Shown: positions 25,068 to 34,079 of the stretch, one piece after another
Layout: each line of letters starts with the position of its first letter
Numbering within the stretch: position 1 is the first letter of the stretch
DNA from: Bacteroidota bacterium
Lineage (GTDB): Bacteria; Bacteroidota; Bacteroidia; Cytophagales; Cyclobacteriaceae
DNA: 64,000 nucleotides
Reading direction: 5' to 3'
Assembly: GCA_023428695.1 (NCBI GenBank)
Contig: JAEYWY010000006.1
Coordinates: forward strand, 39,463 to 103,462
The notes under the pieces: generated by a model
The model's database searches: none
Told to the model about the DNA's origin: nothing
Seen by the model: the letters and a program-made list of their open reading frames with translations, nothing else
Position numbers and translations under genes: made by a program

Positions 25068-26989
25068 CCATCCGCGCCTGCATACTGCTTGCACTTTTTG
25101 CAGTACCGTTTATCTCAGCGGGCCAGTACTTCAGCGAAAACGGGCGCTTCTCGGTCACTGAGAACACAGCCTGTGCGCCGTACGGAAATCCAATTGTAAT
25201 CAGCGCTCCCGAATGCGATGGTGTGACTACTGCGTGCAGCATTGATTTCGACTTCGCCGATGGCGTACCTAACACGCTGGCTTTGGTTGACGGACAATCC
25301 TTCGCGCATGTGTACACGGATCCCGGCACATACATCATCCGGATTCAGTTCGGAACAACCGGCGGATTCGACCAGCTTGAGATGACTATTCTTCCCAATA
25401 CACCTCCCGATTTCAATATCTACACCTGTAGCGGAAACCGCGTGCAGATTGAGATCACGGACAATGTATACGCAGACTACAGCATCGACTATGAAAACGA
25501 CGGCGTTGAAGACGCAACTTCGGCTCCGGGGATGGTTACGCCTTTTTACACGTATGGCGATGCACTCACCAAGACGATAACAGTCGCGCCAGATTTTGTC
25601 AACTGTCCTTCGACATCAAAAACAGTAACACCAGTCGCCGGACCAATTTCACCAGCACCACCAACAATCAACACGTTGCGTGTCATGCCCGACAATACCA
25701 TTGAACTCGATCTCACAACGACCCCGAATTTTTACTACCAACTGGAGATGAGTACCAACAGTGCGGCAGCGTTTAATATCCTGCAGCAAGTAACTGATGA
25801 AACTTCATTAACACTCTCTGCACTCAATCCCGATAACAACTATTACTGTTACAGGATAGGAACCGTTGACATATGCGATGGCGTAACGCCTGTGTACACC
25901 GGAAGCAATACAATCTGCAGCGCTGATCTTAATCTCGCTGTTCAGGATGATGTAATGCAACTGGACTGGAATACGAACAGTGTTGGCGTCAATGGTTTTA
26001 CAATTCTTAAAGATCCGGGTGGTCCGATTGTAATACCTGCAGCCGATGACGAATATGGTGATACACAAATTGTGTGTGGTGTAGACTACTCGTACCAGCT
26101 TGTCAACGAGTACGGCGGCGGAATACAAAGCTTCTCGAAAGTTGTTTCCGGCACAGCGATCTCAAATCGTACACCCACTCCCATCGACAACATCACTGCA
26201 CAAGTCGACGGTGCAAACGTAACACTCTCATGGCCGCAGGATCCCGATTTTGTCGCCGATGAATACACCGTATTCCGCGTACGCGACAATAACACACTCC
26301 AGGCTGGAATTGTACAGGACCCCCTGTTCACAGGGCCATTCAACATCGAAGAGCCGGCGTGTTATCAGATCAAATACAAGGATATCTGTGGCAACGAAAG
26401 TCCCGCAGGTGTTGTAGCATGCCCGATCATTCTTGATGCAACACTTCAGGGCAACAACGCCGTACAACTGACCTGGCCGGCATACAACGGCTGGGCTAAT
26501 GGTGTTTCCGCGTACATCATCGAAAAATACGATGCATCGGGTCAATTGCATTCGACCATCAACAACGGCACATCGCTCACCCACACGGATCCATTCGGTG
26601 GTGGAAACGACGAACAGATATTCACCTACCGGATTGTCGCGGAACCATCCGACGCTGTGTTGTTGCCGCTTCCCGCAATTTCAAACACGGAAGTAATCGT
26701 GCGCAATCCAAATTTGTCGCATCCAACGGCGTTTATTCCCGCAAGTACAATCAATGAAAACCGAACATTCAGAGTATTCGGGAGCTTCATCAATAGCTAT
26801 GAACTGAAGATCTTCAACCGGTGGGGCGAACTGATCTTTGAATCGGTTGATCCTGAGACCGGCTGGGACGGCTCATTCCGCGGACAACTGATGCCTGAGG
26901 GCACATATGTATTTCAGGCGCGGGTCGTCGACTTCGCAGGCAGGACGTTTGAATACGCCGGTACGGTAGTCCTGCTCAAGAAAGGTTAA
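25064..26989 (+). CDS. Secreted T9SS cargo protein with gliding-motility-type C-terminal domain
   Basis: 641 residues. A signal peptide (about 1-19, ending FISAG) precedes a PKD-like beta domain (about 40-110, with FDFADG and HVYTDPGTY), several beta-sandwich/fibronectin-like modules (about 195-540), and a C-terminal sorting domain (about 555-641). That domain has the type B signature FNRWGELIFES and GWDGSFRGQLMPEGTYVF. Such domains direct proteins through the type IX secretion system to the cell surface or medium. Adhesin or extracellular structural role is inferred; no catalytic domain is seen. The start overlaps the hutH stop by 4 bp. Confidence 0.88.
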   Translation: MTIRACILLALFAVPFISAGQYFSENGRFSVTENTACAPYGNPIVISAPECDGVTTACSIDFDFADGVPNTLALVDGQSFAHVYTDPGTYIIRIQFGTTGGFDQLEMTILPNTPPDFNIYTCSGNRVQIEITDNVYADYSIDYENDGVEDATSAPGMVTPFYTYGDALTKTITVAPDFVNCPSTSKTVTPVAGPISPAPPTINTLRVMPDNTIELDLTTTPNFYYQLEMSTNSAAAFNILQQVTDETSLTLSALNPDNNYYCYRIGTVDICDGVTPVYTGSNTICSADLNLAVQDDVMQLDWNTNSVGVNGFTILKDPGGPIVIPAADDEYGDTQIVCGVDYSYQLVNEYGGGIQSFSKVVSGTAISNRTPTPIDNITAQVDGANVTLSWPQDPDFVADEYTVFRVRDNNTLQAGIVQDPLFTGPFNIEEPACYQIKYKDICGNESPAGVVACPIILDATLQGNNAVQLTWPAYNGWANGVSAYIIEKYDASGQLHSTINNGTSLTHTDPFGGGNDEQIFTYRIVAEPSDAVLLPLPAISNTEVIVRNPNLSHPTAFIPASTINENRTFRVFGSFINSYELKIFNRWGELIFESVDPETGWDGSFRGQLMPEGTYVFQARVVDFAGRTFEYAGTVVLLKKG

Positions 26990-27054
26990 GTTTTTCATAC
27001 CCCCGGGAATTGCTACCTTCACACCCTGGGTTAACAAGCAAAAGCATTCAGGAT

Positions 27055-27390
27055 ATGTTTGACATGATGAAAATGATGGGTAAGATGAAGGAAGTTCAGA
27101 CCCGTCTGAAAGAAGCTCAGGACAACCTTATCAAGTTGCGTGCACATGGTGAATCCGGTGCCGGCATGGTAAAGGCAACCGTAAATGGCAAGAAGCAACT
27201 GGTTCAGATAGAAGTTGATCCAAGCCTGCTTAAGGCGGACGATCAGGTTATCCTTCAGGATCTCATCGTAGCGGCCGTAAACAAGGCCCAAGAAGAAGCG
27301 GATCAGCTTGCGAAGGAAGAAATGCGAAAAAGCACCGAGGGCCTCATACCCAATATCCCCGGCTTCGATATAAGCGGCATGATGGGATGA
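27055..27390 (+). CDS. YbaB/EbfC nucleoid-associated protein
   Basis: 111 residues from ATG 27055 (MFDMMKMMGKMKEVQTRLKE); an upstream TTG at 27010 would add 15 residues atypical of the family. The N-terminal helix, the central beta strands (VKATVNGKKQLVQIEVDPSLL) and the C-terminal helix followed by a GFDISGMMG tail are standard. The protein dimerises as a tweezer-like DNA-binding protein. A glycosyltransferase gene overlaps its stop (ATGA), so the two are translationally coupled. Confidence 0.9.
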   Translation: MFDMMKMMGKMKEVQTRLKEAQDNLIKLRAHGESGAGMVKATVNGKKQLVQIEVDPSLLKADDQVILQDLIVAAVNKAQEEADQLAKEEMRKSTEGLIPNIPGFDISGMMG

Positions 27391-28400
27391 GCACCACCGC
27401 GGTAGTTATTCTGAACTATAATGGTGAGAAGCTGCTGCGTCAGTTCCTTCCGTCGGTTGTGCAGCACTCTCCAGGTGCAATGATTGTCGTCGCCGACAAC
27501 GGATCGACAGACAACTCCATCGCAGTAATCAACAACGAGTTTCCCGGAGTCAAGGTCATCAGTCTCGAAAAGAACTACGGCTTCTGCGGTGGTTATAATC
27601 GTGCGCTGAAGGTGGTTGAAGCTGACAACTTCGTACTCCTCAACAGCGACGTTGAGGTCACGTCAGGATGGCTAACGGCTTTGGAGGAAGTGCTGAACAC
27701 CAACGCATACATTGGAGCGGTGCAGCCGAAAATACTCAGTTACACGAATCGCGACCATTTTGAGTACGCAGGTGCTGCCGGAGGATTCATTGACCGGCTT
27801 GGATATCCATTCTGCCGAGGCCGCGTCTTCGACAAGCTCGAAAAAGACAGCCACCAATACGACGATATCCGACCTGTTTTCTGGAGCTCAGGGGCTTGTA
27901 TGATCATCCGTGCGGAGCTGTATCACCGGTTTGGTGGTCTGGATGAAGACTTTTTCGCTCACATGGAGGAGATCGATCTTTGCTGGAAGATGCAACGTGC
28001 AGGTTATCAGGTGTATTACTGTGGAAAGAGCACGGTCTACCACCTTGGAGCCGGTACATTGGGATATGGATCCCCAACAAAAACCTATCTCAACTTCCGC
28101 AATGGTCTCGCGATGATCACCAAGCATTTTTCAACGGCTGAACTTCTGATAAAACTGCCTGTTCGGATTATACTTGACTGGGCTGCGGCGATGATGTTTC
28201 TCATAAAAGGAAAAACCGGGAATTTCAGGGCTGTATTTCGCGCTCACGGCGCGTATTTAGGTGCAATTGGCCGCATACTCGAAAAGCGGCGTGCAATCAG
28301 GTCGCAATATCCCGTTTATCCGCGTGACACTGTTTTTAAGGGTTTTATCCTGATTGAGTCTTACCTTCTGGGTCGCGAGAAACTCGTTATCAATCAATAA
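27387..28400 (+). CDS. Glycosyltransferase family 2
   Basis: 337 residues. The GT-A fold is clear: VVILNYNGEKLL at the start, VVADNGSTDNS (nucleotide-binding Asp), then LLNSDVEV (DxD-like). The acceptor region SSGACMIIRAELYHRFGGLDEDFFAHMEEIDLCWK is diagnostic of rhamnosyltransferase-like GT2 enzymes. It probably acts on a cell-surface polysaccharide or lipid carrier at the membrane. No sugar biosynthesis genes are nearby. Its 3' end overlaps the convergent pspC-like gene by 7 bp. Confidence 0.9.
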   Translation: MSTTAVVILNYNGEKLLRQFLPSVVQHSPGAMIVVADNGSTDNSIAVINNEFPGVKVISLEKNYGFCGGYNRALKVVEADNFVLLNSDVEVTSGWLTALEEVLNTNAYIGAVQPKILSYTNRDHFEYAGAAGGFIDRLGYPFCRGRVFDKLEKDSHQYDDIRPVFWSSGACMIIRAELYHRFGGLDEDFFAHMEEIDLCWKMQRAGYQVYYCGKSTVYHLGAGTLGYGSPTKTYLNFRNGLAMITKHFSTAELLIKLPVRIILDWAAAMMFLIKGKTGNFRAVFRAHGAYLGAIGRILEKRRAIRSQYPVYPRDTVFKGFILIESYLLGREKLVINQ

Positions 28401-28621
28401 TCCCAGATTGGATTGCGTTTTCTCAGGTGCTTTCGCATATTCATGATGAAAGCGAGAGAGAGGTAGATGATAATCGGCGAACCGAAGGTGATGAACGAAG
28501 AGTAGATGAAGAACAGGCGGATACTAGACGTCGCAACTCCAAGTTTCTCCCCTAAACGTGTGCAAACACCGAAAGCGTAACTCTCAAAAAATTGCTGGAT
28601 GTGATCAGTCAGGCGATTCAT
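28394..28621 (-). CDS. PspC-domain membrane protein
   Basis: 75 residues. The PspC core is present: GVCTRLGEKLGVATSSIRLFFIYSSFI, with a hydrophobic helix extending through SPIIIYLSLAFIM, then a basic tail. PspC-like proteins sit in the inner membrane and in enterobacteria help sense envelope stress; short versions in Bacteroidetes are uncharacterised. No pspA or pspB is nearby. It converges with the glycosyltransferase gene. Confidence 0.85.
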   Translation of the reverse strand: MNRLTDHIQQFFESYAFGVCTRLGEKLGVATSSIRLFFIYSSFITFGSPIIIYLSLAFIMNMRKHLRKRNPIWDY

Positions 28622-28745
28622 ATAACTCCCAATAATAAACTTTCGTCATTCCATTTAAGCCGTTCACCGACCATAAACCCCACTCCCGCTGATAGGGCAG
28701 GCACAAGGCTGGCAGAGCGGGGCTGATCTTATTTTTTTGACTATA

Positions 28746-28777
28746 ATTGCAAAAAAACACACATAAGTATAGTTTTG
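28746..28777 (+). promoter_or_regulatory. Promoter of the OmpA/TPR lipoprotein gene
   Basis: ATTG (28746-28749), 20-bp spacer, TAGTTTTG (28770-28777), an exact -7 match. The leader to ATG 28813 would be about 29 nt and A-rich (GTAAAAAACAATTTATAAACC), typical for highly expressed Bacteroidetes genes. Confidence 0.7.
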
Positions 28778-28812
28778 CAACCTGTAAAAAACAATTTATA
28801 AACCACAATCCA

Positions 28813-30585
28813 ATGAGAAAAGTATTTTACTCATTTTTAGTATTCGCGATCGCGACCCTCGCGGGCTGTACATTGCCCAAGATGGTCAAGATGTCGAAAG
28901 AACAGCAATTGACCGTTACCCCAAACCCGCTTGAGGTACATAAGGATACTGTTACCTTCGACATGGCTGCCAACCTGCCTGTAAAAATGTTAAAGAAGGG
29001 TACCGTTTATACGGTGAATACTTTCTACAAGTACGGTGATCAGGAAGTAGCTCTCGATCCGATACCTTTCAAAGCCGAGGACTACCCGAACAGTTCAACT
29101 GAGCAACCTCGCGTTACCAAGAACTTTTCATTTGCCTACCAGCCTGCAATGAGAAACGGTACACTTGAAGTGACTGGAACTGCATCAAAAGGTGAAAAGT
29201 CAAAGTCGACTGAACGCCTTCCTGTCGCAACAGGTGTTATCACTACTTCGAAGCTGGTTCAACCTGTGGTTTATCCGACATTCGCAGAGCATGGTTATAA
29301 CAACCAGGAAGAACTTGTTCCGGTTGTAATTCCTGACTTTATCTTCCTTCAGGGAAGCTCTGTCCTCAGATCTTCTGAGGTTCGCAGCCCCAAAGGAAAG
29401 CAACTTGATGCATTTATCGCATCAAAGAACGCTACCCGCACAGTGTCTGTAACTGGTACGCACTCACCTGAAGGTGCTGAGCGCATCAACTCAAGACTGT
29501 CTCCGGACCGTGCTGCTGCAATCGAGAAGTTCTACAGAACTCAGATGAAGAAGTATGACTACAAAGGCATGGCCGATTCAATCAACTTCGTTCTGAAGCC
29601 TGTTATCCGTGATTGGACTGGCTTCCGCGCTGAACTTGAGACGTATGAAGGCATCTCTTCGGAAGAGAAAGCAGAATATCTGAACATCATCAACGGCGGT
29701 GGTTCTTTCGAAGATCAGGAAAAACAAATGAAGCGTCTCGGCACATACAGAAAAGTATTCCGCGATGTATATCCGAAACTGAGAACAGCCAAGACTGAAA
29801 TCCTCGTGGTTAAGGACAAGAAGACTGACGCTGAGATCTCTGTTCTTGCAAAACAAATCACACAAGGTGCTGACGCAGATACACTTTCTTTCGAAGAACT
29901 GATGTATGCAGCAACCCTTACTCCGTCGCTGGAAGAAAAAGAAGCTATCTACTCTGCTGCAACGAAGAAAGGTTCTAACTGGAATGCACACAACAACCTT
30001 GGTGCTGTGTACCTCGCACAAGCTCAGGAAAATGAAGCTAACGCAACCGCACTTGCGGATAAAGCTCAGGCGCAACTTGAACTGGCTGCCAGAATTCAGG
30101 ACGCTGCTGAAGTACAGGCTAACCTTGCAAGCGTTCAGATGCTGAAAGGCAACCCTTATGCTGCTTACAACCATGCAAGCAAAGCCCTGTCAAGTGGTTT
30201 ACAGGGTGACAATGCTGCCGGTGTAAACGGTGTTAAAGGTGCTGCTGAAATCTTCAAAGCTGACTATGCCGCTGCAGTTCGTTCTACCTCCAACGCTCCT
30301 GATGAAGTGAAGAACCTCTTCAACAAAGGTCTCGCTCAACTGCTGAACAAGGACTTCCAGAACGCAGCTAACAGCTTCAACGACGCAATTCAGAAAGACA
30401 ACAGCTTCGCACTTGCTCACTACGGTGCTGCAATCGCCGCTGCCCGTCAGGACAGAGCTGATGATGTTGTTAAACACCTGACCAATGCGGTTCAGGCTGA
30501 CAGCTCACTGAAAGCTGATGCGCTCTCTGACCTTGAGTTTGCCAAGTTCGCTGCAACTGAAGCATTCAGAAACGCTCTCAGATAA
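28813..30585 (+). CDS. OmpA-like/TPR outer-membrane lipoprotein
   Basis: 590 residues from ATG 28813. The lipoprotein signal peptide ends LAGC (Cys19). A beta-rich region follows (about 30-190), then an OmpA C-terminal-like segment (about 195-260, ending THSPEGAERINSRLSPDRAAAIEKFY) that could bind peptidoglycan. The second half (about 350-590) has TPR-like helical repeats such as WNAHNNLGAVYLAQ and FALAHYGAAIAAA. Codons are strongly biased (GCT, CTG, AAC, GGT) compared with neighbours, which suggests high expression. It is monocistronic, with its own promoter and terminator. Confidence 0.8.
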   Translation: MRKVFYSFLVFAIATLAGCTLPKMVKMSKEQQLTVTPNPLEVHKDTVTFDMAANLPVKMLKKGTVYTVNTFYKYGDQEVALDPIPFKAEDYPNSSTEQPRVTKNFSFAYQPAMRNGTLEVTGTASKGEKSKSTERLPVATGVITTSKLVQPVVYPTFAEHGYNNQEELVPVVIPDFIFLQGSSVLRSSEVRSPKGKQLDAFIASKNATRTVSVTGTHSPEGAERINSRLSPDRAAAIEKFYRTQMKKYDYKGMADSINFVLKPVIRDWTGFRAELETYEGISSEEKAEYLNIINGGGSFEDQEKQMKRLGTYRKVFRDVYPKLRTAKTEILVVKDKKTDAEISVLAKQITQGADADTLSFEELMYAATLTPSLEEKEAIYSAATKKGSNWNAHNNLGAVYLAQAQENEANATALADKAQAQLELAARIQDAAEVQANLASVQMLKGNPYAAYNHASKALSSGLQGDNAAGVNGVKGAAEIFKADYAAAVRSTSNAPDEVKNLFNKGLAQLLNKDFQNAANSFNDAIQKDNSFALAHYGAAIAAARQDRADDVVKHLTNAVQADSSLKADALSDLEFAKFAATEAFRNALR

Positions 30586-30602
30586 TTCATAAAGAATTCA
30601 AC

Positions 30603-30639
30603 AAAAGGCTGTTTCGGTTACCGGAACAGCCTTTTTTTT
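30603..30639 (+). terminator. Intrinsic terminator after the OmpA/TPR lipoprotein gene
   Basis: AAGGCTGTTTCGG (30605-30617) pairs with CCGGAACAGCCTT (30621-30633), loop TTA, followed by a run of T. Confidence 0.92.
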
Positions 30640-30731
30640 ATTGTGAGAATCAGGGATTTCAAACACTGTAATCCATTCCATATGGACCCAGCGTGCCGAT
30701 TCCAGACTGCAGGAATTTAACGACCCTTTTG

Positions 30732-30763
30732 TTTGCCGAATCACCCCTGCAATACTATTTTTA
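30732..30763 (+). promoter_or_regulatory. Near-consensus promoter of pdhB
   Basis: TTTG (30732-30735), 20-bp spacer, TATTTTTA (30756-30763), one mismatch from TAnnTTTG. It lies about 20 bp upstream of ATG 30784 and overlaps the longer reading frame, which supports the shorter start. Confidence 0.55.
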
Positions 30764-30783
30764 CGCGCTTTTCAATATTAGAT

Positions 30784-31764
30784 ATGAGAGAAATCCAGTT
30801 TAGAGAGGCCCTCAGGGAAGCGATGAGCGAAGAAATGCGCCGCGACAAGAGCATCTTTTTGATGGGGGAAGAAGTAGCCGAATACAACGGCGCGTACAAG
30901 GTGAGCCAGGGAATGCTTGATGAATTCGGTCCGGAGCGGGTCCTGGATACGCCCATCTCTGAATTGGGATTTGCCGGAATTGGCGTCGGCGCTGCTGTAA
31001 ACGGCCTCCGCCCTATCATTGAGTTCATGACGTTCAATTTCTCTCTGGTTGCAATTGATCAGATCATCAACTCTGCTGCTAAGATGCTTTCCATGTCCGG
31101 CGGACAGTATAACGTACCGATTGTATTCCGCGGACCGACAGGAAACGCTGGCCAACTCGGCGCTCAGCACTCGCAGAACTTCGAAAACTGGTTTGCAAAT
31201 ACACCCGGTCTCAAGGTTGTTGTTCCTTCGAATCCTTACGACGCAAAAGGTCTGTTGAAGTCCTCGATCCGCGACGATGATCCCGTCATTTTCATGGAAT
31301 CTGAGGTCATGTATGGCGATAAGATGGCGGTTCCCACTGAGGAGTACCTGATCCCGATTGGCGTTGCAGATGTGAAGAAAGAAGGCACGGACGTTACTAT
31401 CGTGTCTTTCGGAAAAATTATGAAAGTGGCTCTTGCCGCTGCCGCTGAACTTGAGAAAGATGGTATCTCAGCAGAAGTAATCGACTTGAGGACAGTAAGA
31501 CCAATAGATTACGCTTCCGTTGTGGAATCCGTCAAGAAAACAAACCGGCTTGTGATTGTTGAGGAAGCGTGGCCGCTTTCATCCATAGCGACTGAAATCA
31601 CTTACCACGTTCAAAAGCACGCGTTCGATTATCTCGATGCTCCAATTCACCGTATAAACAGTTTCGATGTGCCGCTGCCCTATGCACCGACACTCATCCA
31701 GGCAATTCTGCCGAACGTGGAAAAGACTGTAAAAGCGGTGAAAGCTGTATTGTACAGAGATTAG
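30784..31764 (+). CDS. pdhB: Pyruvate dehydrogenase E1 component, beta subunit
   Basis: 326 residues from ATG 30784 (MREIQFREALREAMSEEM). The thiamine-diphosphate-binding Glu region is MGEEVAEYNGAYKVSQGM. ISELGFAGIGVGAA and GPTGNAGQLGAQHSQ follow, and a C-terminal transketolase domain (about 195-320) closes the protein. The beta subunit pairs with an E1 alpha chain to decarboxylate pyruvate; the alpha chain and E2 are not in the window, a separation common in Bacteroidetes. A branched-chain E1 beta is less likely but cannot be excluded from sequence alone. Confidence 0.9.
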   Translation: MREIQFREALREAMSEEMRRDKSIFLMGEEVAEYNGAYKVSQGMLDEFGPERVLDTPISELGFAGIGVGAAVNGLRPIIEFMTFNFSLVAIDQIINSAAKMLSMSGGQYNVPIVFRGPTGNAGQLGAQHSQNFENWFANTPGLKVVVPSNPYDAKGLLKSSIRDDDPVIFMESEVMYGDKMAVPTEEYLIPIGVADVKKEGTDVTIVSFGKIMKVALAAAAELEKDGISAEVIDLRTVRPIDYASVVESVKKTNRLVIVEEAWPLSSIATEITYHVQKHAFDYLDAPIHRINSFDVPLPYAPTLIQAILPNVEKTVKAVKAVLYRD

Positions 31765-31786
31765 TTCAATAACTGAATAATATTAC

Positions 31787-31812
31787 AAAACCGGGTTTAG
31801 CCCGGTTTTTTT
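31787..31812. terminator. Bidirectional terminator between pdhB and the flavin reductase-like gene
   Basis: ACCGGG (31790-31795) pairs with CCCGGT (31801-31806), extended by A and T runs on both sides, loop TTTAG. The stop codon of the convergent gene (31797-31799) lies in the loop. Confidence 0.88.
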
Positions 31813-32678
31813 GTTGCGGCTGCAAGCAAAACCTGCCATGCATCCTGAATACGATTTTCCGCGAGCAATGCTTTCGCCAGGTGAAAACGATCCTCGGGGC
31901 GTTGCAACCCGTCGCGAGAGATTTCCTTAAAAACCGGATGTGTCGCATCGAACTCCGGTATGCTTTCAACATTCGCGAGCAAACCCAGGTCATTTCCCGA
32001 GAGAATCTTACTTAACCTTATCTCATCAGGCAGACGGTCAATACCAATTCCGGTTGTGTTAACGGGTTTCGGTACTTTGAAGACTGATTCAGCACCGACC
32101 CGCGTATACCAGTCGCCCCCAAGACGTGCAACGACATCAAGTTTTACAGGATCAATTTTGCCATCATCACCCATGATGGCTTCGTTGATGTGAATAAATA
32201 CAACTTCACAAATGATGAGATTCCCGGCACCACCTTCGTCTCCGGTTGAAATCACCTGCCGCACCTTGCATTCCATCGCCACGGGGGCCTCTGCCACGCG
32301 CGGTGGCTTTACCACTCTTGAAGGTACCTGTGTGAATCCAGCCTTGACGAATTCATTAATGCCTTTCCCATATTCTGTGCTCGCCAGTGATGTTTGCTGA
32401 ACCATCGCATAGTTCACGATGTGGACAACAACCTCCGGAACCTCCAGGACATTTTCGTAAGTGTGCTTGGTTGTATTATCACGAACACGACGCGAAGGCG
32501 AGAAAACAAGTACCGGTGGATTTGAACCAAAACAATTGAAGAAACTGAACGGACTGAGATTCACATTCCCTGCAACGTCGACGGTACTGGCAAGGGCGAT
32601 AGGTCGTGGCGTGACGGCACCCAACAGAACAGCATGCAGCGCCTGATTTGAAACTTCCTTTGGATCGATCGTGATCAT
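31797..32678 (-). CDS. Flavin reductase-like (FMN-binding split barrel) protein
   Basis: About 293 residues from ATG 32678 (MITIDPKEVSNQALH); a frame to 32717 exists but overlaps fahA. The N-terminal flavin reductase domain (about 10-200) includes AVTPRPIALASTVD, NLSPFSFFN and PPVLVFSPSRR. A C-terminal extension of about 80 residues (RFHLAKALLAENRIQDAWQVLLAA) looks helical. The family binds FMN and often supplies reduced flavin or acts as flavoredoxin. It is 2 bp downstream of fahA and probably cotranscribed. Its role near tyrosine catabolism is not known. Confidence 0.85.
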   Translation of the reverse strand: MITIDPKEVSNQALHAVLLGAVTPRPIALASTVDVAGNVNLSPFSFFNCFGSNPPVLVFSPSRRVRDNTTKHTYENVLEVPEVVVHIVNYAMVQQTSLASTEYGKGINEFVKAGFTQVPSRVVKPPRVAEAPVAMECKVRQVISTGDEGGAGNLIICEVVFIHINEAIMGDDGKIDPVKLDVVARLGGDWYTRVGAESVFKVPKPVNTTGIGIDRLPDEIRLSKILSGNDLGLLANVESIPEFDATHPVFKEISRDGLQRPEDRFHLAKALLAENRIQDAWQVLLAAATKKPG

Positions 32679-32680
32679 GC

Positions 32681-33955
32681 TCAGTAGTTTAGAGGCGGCA
32701 AAATCGTGCCGCGGCACTCACCAAAACCCACGCGGATACCGCCCTTCGATGCGTGTGCCCTGAGTATTATACTGTCGCCGTCTTCAAGAAATGTGCGTAC
32801 TGTACCATCGGGCATCGTCAATGGTTTCTTACCGTTCCAACTGAGTTCAAGCAACGATCCATAAGATCCGGGTGACGGACCACTGATCGTACCCGACGCG
32901 TACATATCACCAACCTGGATGCTGCAACCATTGATCGTATGATGCGCAAGTTGTTGATGAATGCTCCAGTACAGATACTTCATGTTCGTCCTGCAAATCA
33001 CTACCTCCTCCCCTGACCGCATCTGAATCGTGGCCTCAAGTACAATATCAAAATTGCGCTTCCCTCCGGCACGCAGGTACGGTAGAACTTCAGGCTCCTG
33101 GATCGGTCCTTCCGAACGGAAAGGCTCAAGAGCATCCAACGTTACAAGCCATGGTGAAACAGACGATGCGAAGTTCTTGCCCAGAAACGGGCCGAGCGGA
33201 ACATATTCCCACTGCTGAATATCGCGCGCAGACCAATCGTTGAAGAGCACAAAACCTGCTATGACTTCTTCTGAAGCTGCCACCGTAATGCAATCACCCT
33301 GACGTGTTTCGCGGCACGTGACGAAGGCAGTCTCCAGTTCAAAATCCAGTTTCTCCGACGGACCAAAAACAGGATTGTCCTGATCCGGTTTTTTTACCTG
33401 GCCGTTGGGACGATAGATGTTCGTGCCCGAAACATATATCGACGATGCGCGGCCATGGTACCCGACAGGAAGATGTTTCCAGTTTGGCAACAACGCATTC
33501 TTCGGATCGCGAAACATTGAACCTACGTTGCGCGCGTGTTCCTCACTGCTGTAGAAGTCGGAGTAGTTTCGCACATCGACAGGCCTGAGCATCAGCACTT
33601 CAGATTGACGAATCCGTGCACGGTTCACCAGATCCTTATCGCGTTGAAGTTCATCGTTGTCGCGACTGAGAAGTTCGATTACCCGTTTACGGACAGAAGT
33701 AATCGCATCGCGGCCCAACGCGAGAAACGCATTCAATGAACTTTGATTGAATATTGCCGGTGGAAGGTCCAATGTGTTGAAATATCCCGCTGCGTGCAAT
33801 TGATTCAGATCGAGAACATATTCTCCGATTGCAACCCCAGCCTGAACCGACGCTTCCTGCGTACGAAAAATACCAAAGGGAATGTTATGTATGCTGAAGT
33901 CCGAATCCGGCGGAACTTCGACCCAACTTGCATCGGATGGAATCGAACTTTTCAT
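32681..33955 (-). CDS. fahA: Fumarylacetoacetase
   Basis: 424 residues. The N-terminal FAA_hydrolase_N region (to about 120) includes PFGIFRTQ. The catalytic domain has the metal-binding YSDFYSSEEHARNVG, YHGRASSI, LDFELETAFV and FNDWSARDIQQWEYVPLGPFLGKNF motifs, then GSLLELSW near the end. It hydrolyses fumarylacetoacetate to fumarate and acetoacetate, the last step of tyrosine degradation. The other genes of the pathway are not here. The next gene begins 2 bp later. Confidence 0.95.
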   Translation of the reverse strand: MKSSIPSDASWVEVPPDSDFSIHNIPFGIFRTQEASVQAGVAIGEYVLDLNQLHAAGYFNTLDLPPAIFNQSSLNAFLALGRDAITSVRKRVIELLSRDNDELQRDKDLVNRARIRQSEVLMLRPVDVRNYSDFYSSEEHARNVGSMFRDPKNALLPNWKHLPVGYHGRASSIYVSGTNIYRPNGQVKKPDQDNPVFGPSEKLDFELETAFVTCRETRQGDCITVAASEEVIAGFVLFNDWSARDIQQWEYVPLGPFLGKNFASSVSPWLVTLDALEPFRSEGPIQEPEVLPYLRAGGKRNFDIVLEATIQMRSGEEVVICRTNMKYLYWSIHQQLAHHTINGCSIQVGDMYASGTISGPSPGSYGSLLELSWNGKKPLTMPDGTVRTFLEDGDSIILRAHASKGGIRVGFGECRGTILPPLNY

Positions 33956-34065
33956 AGATCGCAGTTTTGTTGTTCAGAACCAGACAAAGAAAGGGCTTTT
34001 AATACTCTTTCGCCAACTTAGACGCGCAATCCAGACCCGGTTGGGAAAAGTTTGCTCTTAACTGT

Positions 34066-34073
34066 TAGTTTTG
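34066..34073 (+). promoter_or_regulatory. -7 promoter box TAGTTTTG upstream of the rRNA methyltransferase
   Basis: Exact TAnnTTTG match ending 6 bp before ATG 34080. If used, the mRNA would be nearly leaderless. The -33 element is poor (GTTG at 34040-34043, 22-bp spacer). Confidence 0.35.
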
Positions 34074-34079
34074 ATCCGG

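Noticed and set aside
27010..27054. Longer YbaB from TTG 27010
   Set aside because: Would add 15 residues absent from the family; ATG 27055 gives the standard N-terminus.
28670..28740. GC-rich arms (CCCGCT...AGCGGG) followed by TTATTTTTTTG, possible terminator for the glycosyltransferase
   Set aside because: It lies beyond a complete opposite-strand gene and the stem is short with a large loop.
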